DNA of 64,000 nt from Rothia sp. ZJ932 (GCF_016924835.1 NZ_CP070480.1:496001-560000), one strand, 5' to 3'; shown: positions 16,301 through 28,406, numbered from the stretch's first letter. Numbers and translations are program-made. The notes: generated by a model not told the origin, from the sequence alone.

Positions 16301-17362
16301 ATGAAAACCCCTGGTACTGTGTTGATGAACGAGATGAAAGAAGCTGGCGGTGGCACCACCGGGCAGCAGTGGGTTAAAGAAGCCTTCGGGATTTTGAGTG
16401 CCTACAATGTTCGCATCTCTGTCGCTCAGTGGTTGTGCCGAGAGGTTATCGATGACGTCCGAGATCGCGGTGGTGTCGTCGTGCAAGAGGCGGGAGACCC
16501 CGCGTCCTGGGCACATTATCAGCTCAGTCAAGGTAAGACCAAAGAAAACTACTTACGTGAACGGGCACCAGGATACACCGATAATGTACTGAGTACTCTT
16601 TTCTTTTGTACGGCACTGTTATATGTGGGTTTATTCGTCATAGGCTTGATCGATGGTGACGCCGTGTACTTCACAGCTACCTCACCCCTTGTTCTCGCTA
16701 TCCCTGTGTATATTGCCCTTGCAACTCATGGGGCAGCTACCGTGTATGAGCGGTTGCTGCGCTATATTGCTTACCCACTTGCAGGTCTCGTGGGTTTGGT
16801 CTTTGCCTTCATGACTCTAGGGTTACCTCTTGCTCTGCTTCTTTTGAATGCCTCGGTGCAAAAAGTCTTCGCGGGGGACGGTGTTAACCCTCTTCTATGG
16901 CTGGGCGTAGGAATACTTGCTCTAGGCTTATCCATCGGTACGCGTCGCGTCCGCCTCAGCATCTTCCACCGCGGCGCCAGTGGGGGAGAACCCGACGATA
17001 AGCGCTGGGCAGAAGATTTTACTGCTTACCTTAGCTTCCACCACAAGAAAAGCTTTAAGGACGCCCGTGCCCTCGTCGCGCAGTACACCCAGAATGCGCG
17101 CAGTGAGAAGATGACTCTCCACGAACTCATGGGTAGCCCCTACTCTGCTGCTAGAGCAGTGTCCACAGATGCGACGGTCAAACCTTTCCGAAACTTCTGG
17201 CAGTTACTGCTTTGCACCGTTGTTTACGGATTTGCAGTATTCTATACCATCAGCAACGGTGAGCCTCGGGTACTGACCATCATCCTCTTTGGATTCTTAG
17301 TGATCTGCACAGGCATTTCCTATAGGGCATACCGGAAGGTACGTTCTACCCCACTGACCTAA
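16301..17362 (+). CDS. Hypothetical multi-pass membrane protein
   Basis: A 353-residue protein I do not recognise. Residues 1-95 are soluble and share the PG-x-V…EAGGG pattern with the interrupted gene just upstream. Four to five hydrophobic segments follow (about 105-210), then a hydrophilic stretch with many Lys/Arg (230-285) and two C-terminal helices. AGGAAGG lies 7-8 bases before the ATG. No transporter or enzyme motif is visible. The neighbourhood (one interrupted and one decayed gene) suggests a fast-evolving locus. Confidence 0.75.
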   Translation: MKTPGTVLMNEMKEAGGGTTGQQWVKEAFGILSAYNVRISVAQWLCREVIDDVRDRGGVVVQEAGDPASWAHYQLSQGKTKENYLRERAPGYTDNVLSTLFFCTALLYVGLFVIGLIDGDAVYFTATSPLVLAIPVYIALATHGAATVYERLLRYIAYPLAGLVGLVFAFMTLGLPLALLLLNASVQKVFAGDGVNPLLWLGVGILALGLSIGTRRVRLSIFHRGASGGEPDDKRWAEDFTAYLSFHHKKSFKDARALVAQYTQNARSEKMTLHELMGSPYSAARAVSTDATVKPFRNFWQLLLCTVVYGFAVFYTISNGEPRVLTIILFGFLVICTGISYRAYRKVRSTPLT

Positions 17363-17439
17363 AAGCGTGTCCCTTTTTCGGTGGTAGAGTGGCAATCACC
17401 GCAGTAGGCTGCCGGTGCAAGCGATAAAGTAAGGAGAAC

Positions 17440-17617
17440 ATATTAGAATCTTTGTACTTGCGCAGCGAACAGGCGGGGCGCACAGCTCTTTGAGGAAGGA
17501 GCGGTAACCGGCGATGCCCGTCTACTTTCAGATACCCTGCAGGCAGCCCTGCACGAGGTAGGTACCGACCGCGAATCACCGCAGTGGTTGCATGAGACGC
17601 TTACATTCGCTTGGTGA
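17440..17617 (+). pseudogene. Decayed small gene upstream of a membrane ORF
   Basis: TAAGGAG is followed by ATATTAGAA where an ATG would be expected. The frame beginning there (LESLYLRSEQAGRTAL) hits a stop near 17486. A different frame then continues coherently (LFEEGAVTGDARLLSD and onward) to a TGA at 17617. A lost start codon plus a one-base deletion around 17480 would explain this. The family is unknown. The TGA overlaps a GTG that begins the next ORF, as in a coupled gene pair. Confidence 0.45.
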
Positions 17618-17922
17618 GCCGCAGCGTCAAAAACTTCAATATCAGCGGTGCCATCAGCCTTAACAGGGAATCTTCCCTACCGCTCAAACGCCAGGCTATT
17701 ATGCTGGGTGTTCTTGCTCTCTACCTTGGTGCTTACTCCGTGCTGATGTACCAGCAGGTCAGCGACCTCGCCAGCCACCAAGCCTGGACACCGTTTCTGG
17801 TGGGCATCTTCTTTTTTGCCGTCCTGCTCAGCTTGACCCATTTACCACGCACTCAACTGGTTCAGGGCACGCAAAGAAAAACGGACGTCACCGACCTCGA
17901 AGGCATGGGATACTTCTTCTAA
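17614..17922 (+). CDS. Small hypothetical membrane protein
   Basis: A 102-residue frame with two hydrophobic segments (about residues 28-47 and 60-78). It starts at the GTG that overlaps the stop of the decayed frame upstream (GTGA). A TTG at 17611 is also in frame. No recognisable family. If the upstream gene is dead, coupled translation of this one may be poor. It is followed by a strong hairpin terminator. Confidence 0.5.
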   Translation: MSRSVKNFNISGAISLNRESSLPLKRQAIMLGVLALYLGAYSVLMYQQVSDLASHQAWTPFLVGIFFFAVLLSLTHLPRTQLVQGTQRKTDVTDLEGMGYFF

Positions 17923-17954
17923 ACCCCGTGTACTTTGACCAGATTCTGGCATGC

Positions 17955-17994
17955 AAAGACCGAGCACCTGCATCTAGCGGGTGCTCGGTCTTTT
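17955..17994. terminator. Bidirectional hairpin terminator
   Basis: AAGACCGAGCACCTG pairs with CGGGTGCTCGGTCTT, with T-runs on both sides. It separates the small membrane ORF from the convergent PLDc_N gene. Confidence 0.9.
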
Positions 17995-18021
17995 GAAGAA
18001 AATCCATCGTGTGAGAAATCC

Positions 18022-18435
18022 TTAGCGGGAAGGCTTTTGCCCCTCATCTGAAGGATCTTCACCGTCGAAAGAGTCCTTGGTCACACCGGGGTCAGAGCTA
18101 CTCTTACCCTGCTCACGTTCGCGCGATTCACGCTCACGCTTAGCCTTAGCATCAAGAAAACGCAGGAACTCATCATCATCATCCGGCGCTTTCTGCGGGG
18201 GCGGAGAAAGACGATCATTGCGTAAAGGGTTCAGCAAGCTTGCGTCCTGAGGACGTCCCACAAACAACCATAAGAGAGAACCCACCAGCGGGAAGAGAAC
18301 AATCACAGCCAACCACACAGGTTTCGGCAGGGCACGCGCCTGCCAGCTTTCTGTTCTCACACAATCAATCAACGCATAAATAATAATGCCCACCAATAAG
18401 GCGCCGGCACCAATAATCAACATAGCTCTACCCAT
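18022..18435 (-). CDS. PLDc_N domain membrane protein
   Basis: A 137-residue protein with two N-terminal transmembrane helices of the PLDc_N type (cardiolipin synthase N-terminal domain), including the SWQARALPKPVWL and LVGSLLWLFVGRP segments. A charged, probably disordered tail of about 65 residues follows. Proteins of this class lack the phospholipase catalytic domain and their role is unknown. The ATG at 18435 is preferred over a GTG two codons earlier. It is divergent from the DUF4229 gene, a common arrangement next to menA/menE in Micrococcaceae. Confidence 0.8.
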   Translation of the reverse strand: MGRAMLIIGAGALLVGIIIYALIDCVRTESWQARALPKPVWLAVIVLFPLVGSLLWLFVGRPQDASLLNPLRNDRLSPPPQKAPDDDDEFLRFLDAKAKRERESREREQGKSSSDPGVTKDSFDGEDPSDEGQKPSR

Positions 18436-18481
18436 ACACACCAGTCTGACACACTCACGACAAACGCACAGCTCAGGGGGC

Positions 18482-18487
18482 TACACT
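18482..18487 (+). promoter_or_regulatory. -10 box of a probable leaderless transcript (DUF4229 gene)
   Basis: TACACT lies six bases before the GTG at 18494, so transcription would begin at or next to the start codon. No separate ribosome binding site is seen. Confidence 0.5.
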
Positions 18488-18493
18488 AGAGAG

Positions 18494-18775
18494 GTGAATC
18501 TTCTGAAATATACCCTGCTACGTTTTGGCATTATGGTCGCCGTCTTTATGGGCTGTATCTGGCTCAACATTGCGCTGGTGTTCTCAGCTATTTTTGCGAT
18601 ACTGATTGCGCTCGCCCTGTGCTACCTGCTTTTTCCGACCCTGCACCGCAAAGCCGGTGAAGATCTCGCCCGATTCTTCTCCCGCAAGAAAAAGCGTCCC
18701 ACCGAAGAAGACCTCAACCGCGATATTGAGGATTCCTACGTTGATAGCCTGCAAGAAAATCAGCGACTGCCCTAG
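18494..18775 (+). CDS. DUF4229 domain membrane protein
   Basis: A 93-residue protein with two adjacent hydrophobic helices (about residues 5-25 and 28-50), then a basic stretch (RKKKRPTEED) and a short acidic end. This matches DUF4229 proteins, widespread near menaquinone genes in actinobacteria, with unknown function. I chose the GTG at 18494 because a -10 box lies six bases upstream and the first helix begins at once. A longer frame from 18386 would run back over the divergent gene. Confidence 0.8.
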   Translation: MNLLKYTLLRFGIMVAVFMGCIWLNIALVFSAIFAILIALALCYLLFPTLHRKAGEDLARFFSRKKKRPTEEDLNRDIEDSYVDSLQENQRLP

Positions 18776-18798
18776 CAGCATCTAGCGTGCGATAAATA

Positions 18799-18847
18799 CA
18801 GTGCGTTGTGCTCATTCACTAATGAGCGCAACGCGCTGTTAGTTTTT
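18799..18847. terminator. Hairpin terminator between DUF4229 and menA
   Basis: CAGTGCGTTGTGCTCATT pairs with AATGAGCGCAACGCGCTG (two G-U pairs) around CACT, followed by TTAGTTTTT. Confidence 0.88.
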
Positions 18848-18885
18848 ATGTGGTTTTTGTTGATACGCAGAGGAGAGAAACCGGG

Positions 18886-19809
18886 TTAGTCGCCGATCGA
18901 GTAGGGGGCGATGTCAGCATCAGCAAACATCTCGAAGACATCTAGGTATACCGCGACAAAAGCAAGAATTGCAAAGACGAGGGCAATGATGCCAGCTTGT
19001 TTGAGCACCGGAATGAGCGCCGGACCGTTAGACCCAGAAAGCACCACCACGCAGGAGTGCATGACGGGAGCCACCAGAATAAAAAGCAACAGGTACCAGG
19101 GGTTGTGCGGCAGTAAGAGTGCCACGAGCAATAGAGCGATGACCATCTCGAGGGCGTACGCGCGACGGGCATTTTTATCACCCAAGCGCACTGCCAGAGT
19201 GAACTTGCCGGCGTCAATATCGGTGGGAATATCGCGCACATTATTAGCCATGAGCATGGCGCACGAGATCAACCCTAAACCAATAGCGAGCACCCAACCG
19301 GTGAGAGTTAGCTGGGCAGCCTGCGTGTAGAGAGTGCCCAGGGTTGCTACTAAGCCGAAGTAGATAAAGACAAAAATATCGCCTAAGCCCATGTAACCGT
19401 ACGGACGCTTGCCTCCGGTGTATCCCCAAGCAGCAAAAACACTCGACGCGCCAATAGCTAAGAACCACCACTGGTGTGCCAAAGCAACCAGCCACAAACC
19501 GCACAGCATCGCTAAAGCAAAGCAGGCAAAAGCGGCGAACTTTACCGATCGAGGACTCGCAACACCGCTACCCACAAGGCGTAACGGACCAACCCGTACC
19601 TCGTCGGTGCCCTTGATGCCATCAGAATAGTCGTTAGCGTAGTTAACGCCGACCTGTAGAAAAAAGGCAACAAGAAAAGCGAGCAAAGCCCTGCCAGCAT
19701 GGAGCGAATCAACCTCGTAGGCTGCCGCTGAGCCAGCAATAATGGGTGCTACAGCCAGGGGTAGGGTGCGAAGGCGGGCACCTTCAACCCACTGAGAAAC
19801 TGTTGCCAC
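18886..19809 (-). CDS. menA: 1,4-dihydroxy-2-naphthoate polyprenyltransferase
   Basis: A 307-residue UbiA-family integral membrane enzyme that joins the polyprenyl chain to 1,4-dihydroxy-2-naphthoate in menaquinone synthesis. The two Asp-rich motifs are NYANDYSDGIKGTDE near residue 60 and NNVRDIPTDIDAGK near residue 190. About eight hydrophobic helices are visible. It starts at a GTG with AAAGGA upstream. It lies 44 bases downstream of menE on the same strand, so menE-menA is probably one operon. Confidence 0.95.
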   Translation of the reverse strand: MATVSQWVEGARLRTLPLAVAPIIAGSAAAYEVDSLHAGRALLAFLVAFFLQVGVNYANDYSDGIKGTDEVRVGPLRLVGSGVASPRSVKFAAFACFALAMLCGLWLVALAHQWWFLAIGASSVFAAWGYTGGKRPYGYMGLGDIFVFIYFGLVATLGTLYTQAAQLTLTGWVLAIGLGLISCAMLMANNVRDIPTDIDAGKFTLAVRLGDKNARRAYALEMVIALLLVALLLPHNPWYLLLFILVAPVMHSCVVVLSGSNGPALIPVLKQAGIIALVFAILAFVAVYLDVFEMFADADIAPYSIGD

Positions 19810-19853
19810 GGTGGCGCGTCCTTTCGCCGAAATCTTACGCTCATACCAAACTT

Positions 19854-21023
19854 TTAGCTTACACCTAATCGTTGGAGCGCATCAGCCAGTGCCCGACGGT
19901 TAGGTTTGCCAGTGGAAAGTACGGGGAATTGCTGCATGATGAGTAGGTGCTTGGGGGATGCTGCCACCCCCAGCCTGTCAGCGACCAATATTTTGAGCTC
20001 GTTCAATTCCGGTGTCTGAGTGTTGGGGGTAACCGTAATAACCGCGCCCACCGCTCTACCCCATTTGGGGTGGGGAACTCCGGCAACAAAAGCCTCACGC
20101 ACCGCGGGGTGACTCTCGATGGTACGGGCGACCTGCTGCGCCGAAACTTTAATACCGCCGGTGATTATCACATCGTCACTGCGGCCCTGTACCTCTAGGG
20201 TATTGTTCTTGAAGCTGCCGAGGTCATCGGTTTTATACCAGGTGGTGCCCGCTTCATCGGTGAAAAAACTGCTGGCTGTTTTAGCAGGTTCGTTGAGGTA
20301 GCCACTGGCGAGAGTATGACCGCCTAGCCAGATGCGACCGTCACTGTCAGTTGCCACTCGGACACCGTGAATCGGCGTGCCATTATATACGCAACCGCCT
20401 GCGGTTTCGGCGCTGCCGTAGGTGGTGACTGTAGCAATGCCGTCATCTGCACACCGGGTGAGAAGCCTCTGACTGGCAGCGGCACCACCCACCAAGATCG
20501 CAGTGAAACTCGCTAACGCCGCGAGCACCTCATCCCCCAGAGCACCGGGGGCTTCTAGCAGCGTATGCAACTGCGCCGGAACCAGCGAAGCCATGGTGGT
20601 AGGTGCTGTCAGCGACTGGGCAGTAGCTAGAAAATCCTGCGCGGTGAAACTCTCACCGCGAGAGATAGAACGGGTCATCACCGGTGCCCTCCCCGCAAGG
20701 GCTGAGCGGGCAACCACCTGCGCACCGGCAACATAATGCAGCGGCAGCGCCAGCAACCACTGGGCACCGAAAGAGCCGGTTGCCTGCGCGGTAGCGTGAG
20801 CCGAGCCCCTCAGCGCCCCGGTGCTAAGTACCGTTTGTTTGGGCTTACCCGTTGAACCACTTGTTGTCACCACCAGCGCCGGACGCGCGTCCTCAGACTC
20901 CAAGAGACGCGCAAAGTCCGCGAACATCTGATCAGCTGACGAGCGGACGCGCTCGCCCACCACCACTGTTCCCTCAGGAATGTGGGTGGGAGCGGGCAGG
21001 GGAGTGAGCGCTGAGAAATCCAT
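19854..21023 (-). CDS. menE: o-Succinylbenzoate-CoA ligase
   Basis: A 389-residue adenylate-forming enzyme that activates o-succinylbenzoate with CoA. Motifs: the phosphate loop TTSGSTGKPKQ near residue 60, TYGSAETAGG near 210, KTDDLG, and the catalytic lysine in STGKPNRRAL at the C-terminus. It is shorter than the E. coli enzyme but normal for actinobacteria. I chose the ATG at 21023: TAGAAT lies seven bases upstream, suggesting a leaderless mRNA. A TTG at 21041 is an alternative. Confidence 0.92.
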   Translation of the reverse strand: MDFSALTPLPAPTHIPEGTVVVGERVRSSADQMFADFARLLESEDARPALVVTTSGSTGKPKQTVLSTGALRGSAHATAQATGSFGAQWLLALPLHYVAGAQVVARSALAGRAPVMTRSISRGESFTAQDFLATAQSLTAPTTMASLVPAQLHTLLEAPGALGDEVLAALASFTAILVGGAAASQRLLTRCADDGIATVTTYGSAETAGGCVYNGTPIHGVRVATDSDGRIWLGGHTLASGYLNEPAKTASSFFTDEAGTTWYKTDDLGSFKNNTLEVQGRSDDVIITGGIKVSAQQVARTIESHPAVREAFVAGVPHPKWGRAVGAVITVTPNTQTPELNELKILVADRLGVAASPKHLLIMQQFPVLSTGKPNRRALADALQRLGVS

Positions 21024-21030
21024 GCCTTCT

Positions 21031-21036
21031 ATTCTA
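21031..21036 (-). promoter_or_regulatory. -10 box of leaderless menE transcript
   Basis: TAGAAT on the minus strand, seven bases before the ATG of menE. Confidence 0.5.
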
Positions 21037-21122
21037 GGCAACCGCGTGCGTGCGCCTTACAGAGGCTTCACCGTTGGGTGCAGAACTAATGCCCAGTCTG
21101 CGGATGCACGTGTCTACCCTTT

Positions 21123-21524
21123 TTAGCGCCAGAAGCTGGTGATCTCTGCCTTATCTTCAATGTTGAAAGCGATAACGCGGCATATGAGTTCATAGGGTGG
21201 TTCCTGCGTCCACGGAAGGCGAAAGAGGTTGGGCGTGTAAGAGATACCCTGCTTGTCGAGTTCCTGAGAAATATGGTTGATGCCAGCCTGCTCGGGTGCA
21301 ACCGAGAGGTGCTTGCTCGCATACGAGAATCCAATGATGTAAGTACCGTGGTGGGTGAACATGGGCTGATTCCAGGCAATCTGCACGCCAAGCTCTGGGA
21401 AAGTCTCATGAACCCACAACAGAACCTCAGCCGCGCGGGCGCGGTATTCATCATCAGAAATGCGCCCAAGAATGGGCGCGAAGAAATCAAGGAGCTTCTC
21501 ATCGGGTGCCATCTTTAGAGTCAT
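21123..21524 (-). CDS. DUF1801/YdhG-like protein
   Basis: A 133-residue protein of the DUF1801 (YdhG/frataxin-like fold) type; the recognisable parts are the WNQPMFTHHGTYIIGFS core and the C-terminal ICRVIAFNIEDK. Some relatives in Firmicutes are proposed iron chaperones; function here is unknown. GAGAAG lies just before the ATG. A competing frame on the same strand (21086-21502) has no family resemblance and is a shadow. Confidence 0.8.
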   Translation of the reverse strand: MTLKMAPDEKLLDFFAPILGRISDDEYRARAAEVLLWVHETFPELGVQIAWNQPMFTHHGTYIIGFSYASKHLSVAPEQAGINHISQELDKQGISYTPNLFRLPWTQEPPYELICRVIAFNIEDKAEITSFWR

Positions 21525-21717
21525 GCTTCTCAGTTTTTCATAGGAGACCGCACTATAAAAACGTCGCCATGGTCTTTACTCTGCTAATTAAGTTGCTCAG
21601 TTATCATATGGTAATGATTCGCCTCTACAAGTATAGTTCAACCTCGTGCGTGTAGGTGAAACATACTTCTAGAGGTGAATGGTGCCGGTATAGACTGGTC
21701 TGTACTGGGGACGTTGA

Positions 21718-24630
<2,913 letters not shown>

Positions 24631-24637
<7 letters not shown>

Positions 24638-26854
24638 AAAACAGCAAGTTGGGGTCATTATCTCCATTTTCAGATGGAGAGAGAATCGAAGATCTTTCTA
24701 AAGTTAACTTTTTATATGCCCCAAATGGGTCAGGAAAAACTTCTATTAGCAACCTCTTGAAATCCAATAATAACAATATTGAGTGGGAAAATGATGAAAT
24801 ATTGTCCACACAAATATTTAATCGGGACTACCTAAGGAAGGCATTTACGTCTCCTGAAGGTGAGCCTGGCATATTTCGCTTAGGAGAGGATGTTGAATCT
24901 ATTGGTGAAGAAATTAAATTATTAGAAAAAATATTTATGGATTGAGAAAATTAATTGATGGAAAAAATAAAGCCATCTCCGATAAAGAAGCAGAAGAGAA
25001 TCAAGAAAAAACTAACTTTAAAAATTATATTTGGGAGGCTAGTAAAGACGTCCCAAAAATTATTAAAGATAATGTTACAGGGTTTGGAAGAAAAGAACTT
25101 TGTCACGATAAGACTGTTGAAGCTTTAGGGAGGCTTAAGCGGGCATCTCAACCGGATGATGTGATTTCTAGAACGGTTGAAAGCATTGATGAATTAGCAA
25201 AAAAAGCTGAAGTTATATATTCTGAAGAGGGGGAAGCGCTGAAAATAATTGAAGATGCCCCGACGCTACAAATTAATTTCGATAAAATTACAGAAATGCT
25301 GAAGACCCCTCTGATGTCTTCTTCTGGGTCTGAATACTCTCATAAAGTAAAAGAGAAAAATAACTTTGATTGGGTTGTCGACGGTATTCGTTATATCAAC
25401 GATGATTTAAGCTGCCCATTTTGCTTTCAAGATCTCCCTGAATATTTAAAAAAAGAAATCATTGATTTAATTGATCAAAAGTATCAGGATAGTATCAATT
25501 TTCTTGAAGTGTCCAAGTTGGAGATTGAGTCATTCATTAGAGATGTAGAGATTTTCATCGATAAGAAATTGGAAATAATTGAAAAATTTCAACAAGAAGA
25601 ATTGAAGGTTTGCTTGAGTGCGGTTGTTTCAAAATTTAAGTTGATAGGTGCAAATTTAGAAAATAAAATCAATCAACCTTCAAGTACTATAGAAATAATT
25701 TGGCCAAATGAAATCGATAAGGCTCAAGAATTAATAATTCAATTAAATGAACTGATTTCTAATCATAATAGACTAATAGAATCCTCCAGTGATCTGCGTA
25801 GAGAATTTTCATCTGACGTTTGGGAGTCATTCGCGAAAAATAGCGTTGAAATTAGGTATGGTGAACATCTGAAAAAATTCAATGTTCAAAATCGGTTATT
25901 GATAAAATTCAATCATCGGTACGTAGAGATGAAGAAGAATTAACTGAATGTTCCTCGAGTCTTGAATCTAGAAAAAGATCCCTTTTGAGTTCAGAAGCTG
26001 TTGCTGCAAAAATTAACAATTTGTTATTAATGTGTAACTTTCACTCATTTAAAATAAAGGTATCAGAAACTGATTCTGGTGGGTATTTTATTATTAGAAA
26101 TAACGGAGATAAGGCTGATATTGAAACGCTCAGTGAAGGGGAGAGGAATTTTATTACATTTCTTTATTTTTTGCAGATTTTAGACGACGAAGGGACGAAG
26201 GATACTAAGAGTTTTGTGGTAATTGATGATCCTATATCAAGTCTTGATTCCGATGTGATGTTCACTGTTTCTATGCTAATCAGAGACTTGATCGAAAAAG
26301 TTTATAAAGGCACACATGAAAATGTTGCCCAAATTCTTATTATGACTCATAATACAAGATTTCATAATGAAGTTTGTTATCGATATAATGGTCGTTATCC
26401 TCAGGAATATCATTTTTATAGGATTATTAAAAAATCGCCAGAACCTAATAGTGTTGAATTTTATGGACAAGTAAACTCGATCCGTACTAGTTATCAAGAG
26501 TTGTGGGATCAGGTTGCTATTGCATCCCGGGAGGAATTTGCAAATCATCCTTGGCTGGCAAATACTATGAGAAGAATAATAGAATCTTTTTTCTCTACTT
26601 TAGGAGGTGAACTTAATCTGTATGAAATAGATTCAAATATGAGTTATGAAGAGAAAATAGTTCATAATTCATTAATTGCGTGGTCTCATAGTGGGTCTCA
26701 TACTATTATGGATAATGATTCGATAAACCTTCAAAGTCATAATAATGAAAAATGGTTGAGAGCTTTTAGAATTATTTTTGAAAAAACTGGAAATATTTCG
26801 CATTATGAGGTTATGATGCGCAATGCAAATCAATTTATTGCTAACATTATTTAA
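24631..26854 (+). pseudogene. RloC/PrrC-like AAA ATPase (AAA_13, COG4694), frame broken twice
   Basis: Three consecutive frames make one protein of about 741 residues. The first has Walker A (YAPNGSGKTSISNL) and the family segment IFNRDYLRKAF. The second is coiled-coil-rich with a possible zinc hook (LSCPFCFQDL). The third has the ABC signature (LSEGERNF), Walker B (FVVIDDPISSLD) and an H-loop histidine (MTHNT). A C-terminal RRIIE followed by WSHSGSH may match the Arg-Glu-His triad of PrrC/RloC anticodon nucleases. Adding one A to the A6 tracts at 24926-24931 and 25872-25877 restores a single frame. GC is about one-third, far below its surroundings, so it was acquired. Its ATG overlaps the stop of the restriction-modification gene. 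True decay and homopolymer sequencing error both remain possible. Confidence 0.78.
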
Positions 26855-27172
26855 TTTTATTAAGGTAAAGTGTATTTTGATAAAATTTGGTGAGGTTTTC
26901 TAGGTGCGTGCGTAAATTATTTTAATTTTGTAGTTTCAAATTGAGATAAGATTTATCCATAAGTGCTAGGGGTAAGTAGACGGAGACGGACGCGTAGCAA
27001 GTGCCAGCTGGCATGGCGGCTAGACAAGAGGGTCGTTATCTGCTTAATAGCGGTTTGTGGGTGTCTTTGTGCTTGCTCTTATAAAGGTAACGGTTTGTTT
27101 ACGTTTCCCCGTATTTTATACCCGGGGAAACGTAAACAACCTCGGGGAGAATCTTGGTATTAAACCCTAAAT
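26855..27172. other. Non-coding stretch between the ATPase gene and the menB remnant
   Basis: The first 90 bases are AT-rich like the ATPase gene. GC then rises, with a small palindrome (TGCCAGCTGGCA near 27001-27012). A hairpin at 27099-27138 has 15-base arms (GTTTACGTTTCCCCG and its complement). A similar but less perfect hairpin lies after the intact menB (about 28518-28556). No gene is visible. Confidence 0.6.
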
Positions 27173-27319
27173 TTAGTAGTAGGGGTACTTTTCCCAGTTG
27201 GGGTCCCGATTCTGCAACAAGGCGTCACTTCCTTCTACTGCCTCATTGGTCATGTAGACCACACGTGTTACTTTACTGGCGTAGACCTGCTGGTCTACCA
27301 TGCCACCATCCGGGATATT
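27099..27319. repeat. Diverged copy A of the menB 3' region
   Basis: About 220 bases, roughly three-quarters identical by eye to copy B at 28518-28742 in the same orientation. Both include the last 48 or so codons of menB and the hairpin beyond its stop. The exonuclease gene lies between the two copies. Confidence 0.85.
27173..27319 (-). pseudogene. menB 3'-end remnant
   Basis: The minus strand encodes about 48 residues closely matching the C-terminus of MenB (PDGGMVDQQVYA, MTNEAVEGSDAL, RDPNWEKYPYY, then stop). The frame is intact and protein identity is higher than DNA identity. This suggests the fragment came from another functional menB rather than a recent local duplication. It has no start codon, and its 5' edge abuts the stop codon of the exonuclease gene exactly, marking a recombination junction. 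Confidence 0.85.
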
Positions 27320-28262
27320 AGTTTTCGTTTAGGAGCACTAACAAATCTGGCTCGCCAATAACCGCAATACTTTGTCCTGATTCAATGAGAGCTATTGCCT
27401 TCTTCTCCTTGGAGCTATCTCCAAGGAGAGGAGGCATGCTTTCATCTGCTCCAGCTCCGATAACCAGCACCGTAGTTTTCTTCGTGACCGACTTCGTTAC
27501 AGTACCACCCGCTGCTTCAATAGCAGTCCAGCAATCCTCACGAGCTATAGAAGCCAAAGCGCCCGTTAGCGTGAAAACTTCACCAGCGATTCCCTCCGGC
27601 GGAGCAGCAGTTGGAACGACTGATAGTAAATTATTTCTGCGTACTTTGGGAACTGAAGGCACCCTATGTGAACGAATAGGGCCGCTACTTGTAGGTGCCC
27701 CCCAAGCGTCCGCGATAGAATCGCGCTGTATTACCTCCAAAAGTTTGAGAGTGACCAAAGCTGCTACCAAAGAGTCCTCACCAGCATCGTGGTGTTTCTT
27801 TTGCTCAATCCCAAAGAAATTGGCCAAAGCATCGAGACGGTTACTGTCTAATCCCTGTAGCACGCCAACCTGCGTTAGTTTTCGGGACAAACTCAGCGTA
27901 CAAAAGAAATCTGGTGCTAAATCGTCAAAACCCTCAACAAGATTTGCATGGTTCCAAACAGAACGGTCAAAGCCAGAATTGTGAGCAACAATTGGCAAAT
28001 CCCCAACAATCTGGTTCATGCGTTGAACAGTCTCTACCCAGTTTATGCCGTCCTGAGCTACCATCTCAGAGGAGATTCCATGAATGCTGATATTTATGGG
28101 GTGGAACTCACTCACAGATTCGTGCGGCTGAATTAGCCAAGAAACCGTCTCAACAACCTCACCCTCAATGACCTTCGTGAGACCCACCGAGCATGCAGAA
28201 GCTCGGCTGGCGTTAGCTGTCTCAAAATCAATAGCAACGAAACTTAGCGCTGGATTACTCAT
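27318..28262 (-). CDS. DEDDh exonuclease with C-terminal BRCT domain
   Basis: A 314-residue protein. Residues 1-170 are a DnaQ-like 3'-5' exonuclease: FVAIDFETAN (motif I), HNSGFDRSVW (motif II) and HHDAGEDS (motif III, DEDDh type). Residues 225-314 are a BRCT-like fold (VFTLTGALASI, AGGTVTKSVTKKT), as in NAD-dependent ligases and some DinG/polymerase III epsilon-like proteins. It probably acts in DNA repair or nucleic-acid turnover. It lies between menB and a diverged menB 3' remnant, so it looks inserted. Its ATG abuts a 9-base inverted repeat. Confidence 0.85.
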   Translation of the reverse strand: MSNPALSFVAIDFETANASRASACSVGLTKVIEGEVVETVSWLIQPHESVSEFHPINISIHGISSEMVAQDGINWVETVQRMNQIVGDLPIVAHNSGFDRSVWNHANLVEGFDDLAPDFFCTLSLSRKLTQVGVLQGLDSNRLDALANFFGIEQKKHHDAGEDSLVAALVTLKLLEVIQRDSIADAWGAPTSSGPIRSHRVPSVPKVRRNNLLSVVPTAAPPEGIAGEVFTLTGALASIAREDCWTAIEAAGGTVTKSVTKKTTVLVIGAGADESMPPLLGDSSKEKKAIALIESGQSIAVIGEPDLLVLLNEN

Positions 28263-28301
28263 AAAATTGCCTAACTACGAGATGGCTGATAGGGCAATTT
28301 T
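28263..28301. promoter_or_regulatory. Inverted repeat abutting the exonuclease start codon
   Basis: AAAATTGCC (28263-28271) and GGCAATTTT (28293-28301) are perfect 9-base arms 21 bases apart, ending exactly at the ATG. It could be an operator or an mRNA hairpin over the translation start. Confidence 0.5.
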
Positions 28302-28406
28302 ATCTACACTAAACTGAATCTGTAGCACAAATGAAACTCTCCTTGCTTTCAAATATGTCTGTCGGTTAGGTATCTATGCGTCCGGAAGGTAACAGGGGAC
28401 GCGACC

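Noticed and set aside
17611-17922. Assuming a frameshift between the decayed frame and the membrane ORF
   Set aside because: The TGA at 17615-17617 overlaps a GTG at 17614 (GTGA), a normal coupled-gene junction, so no frameshift is needed at that point.
21086-21502. 138-codon minus-strand frame overlapping the DUF1801 gene
   Set aside because: The other frame (21123-21524) matches a known family; this one is Ser/Arg-rich and out of phase.
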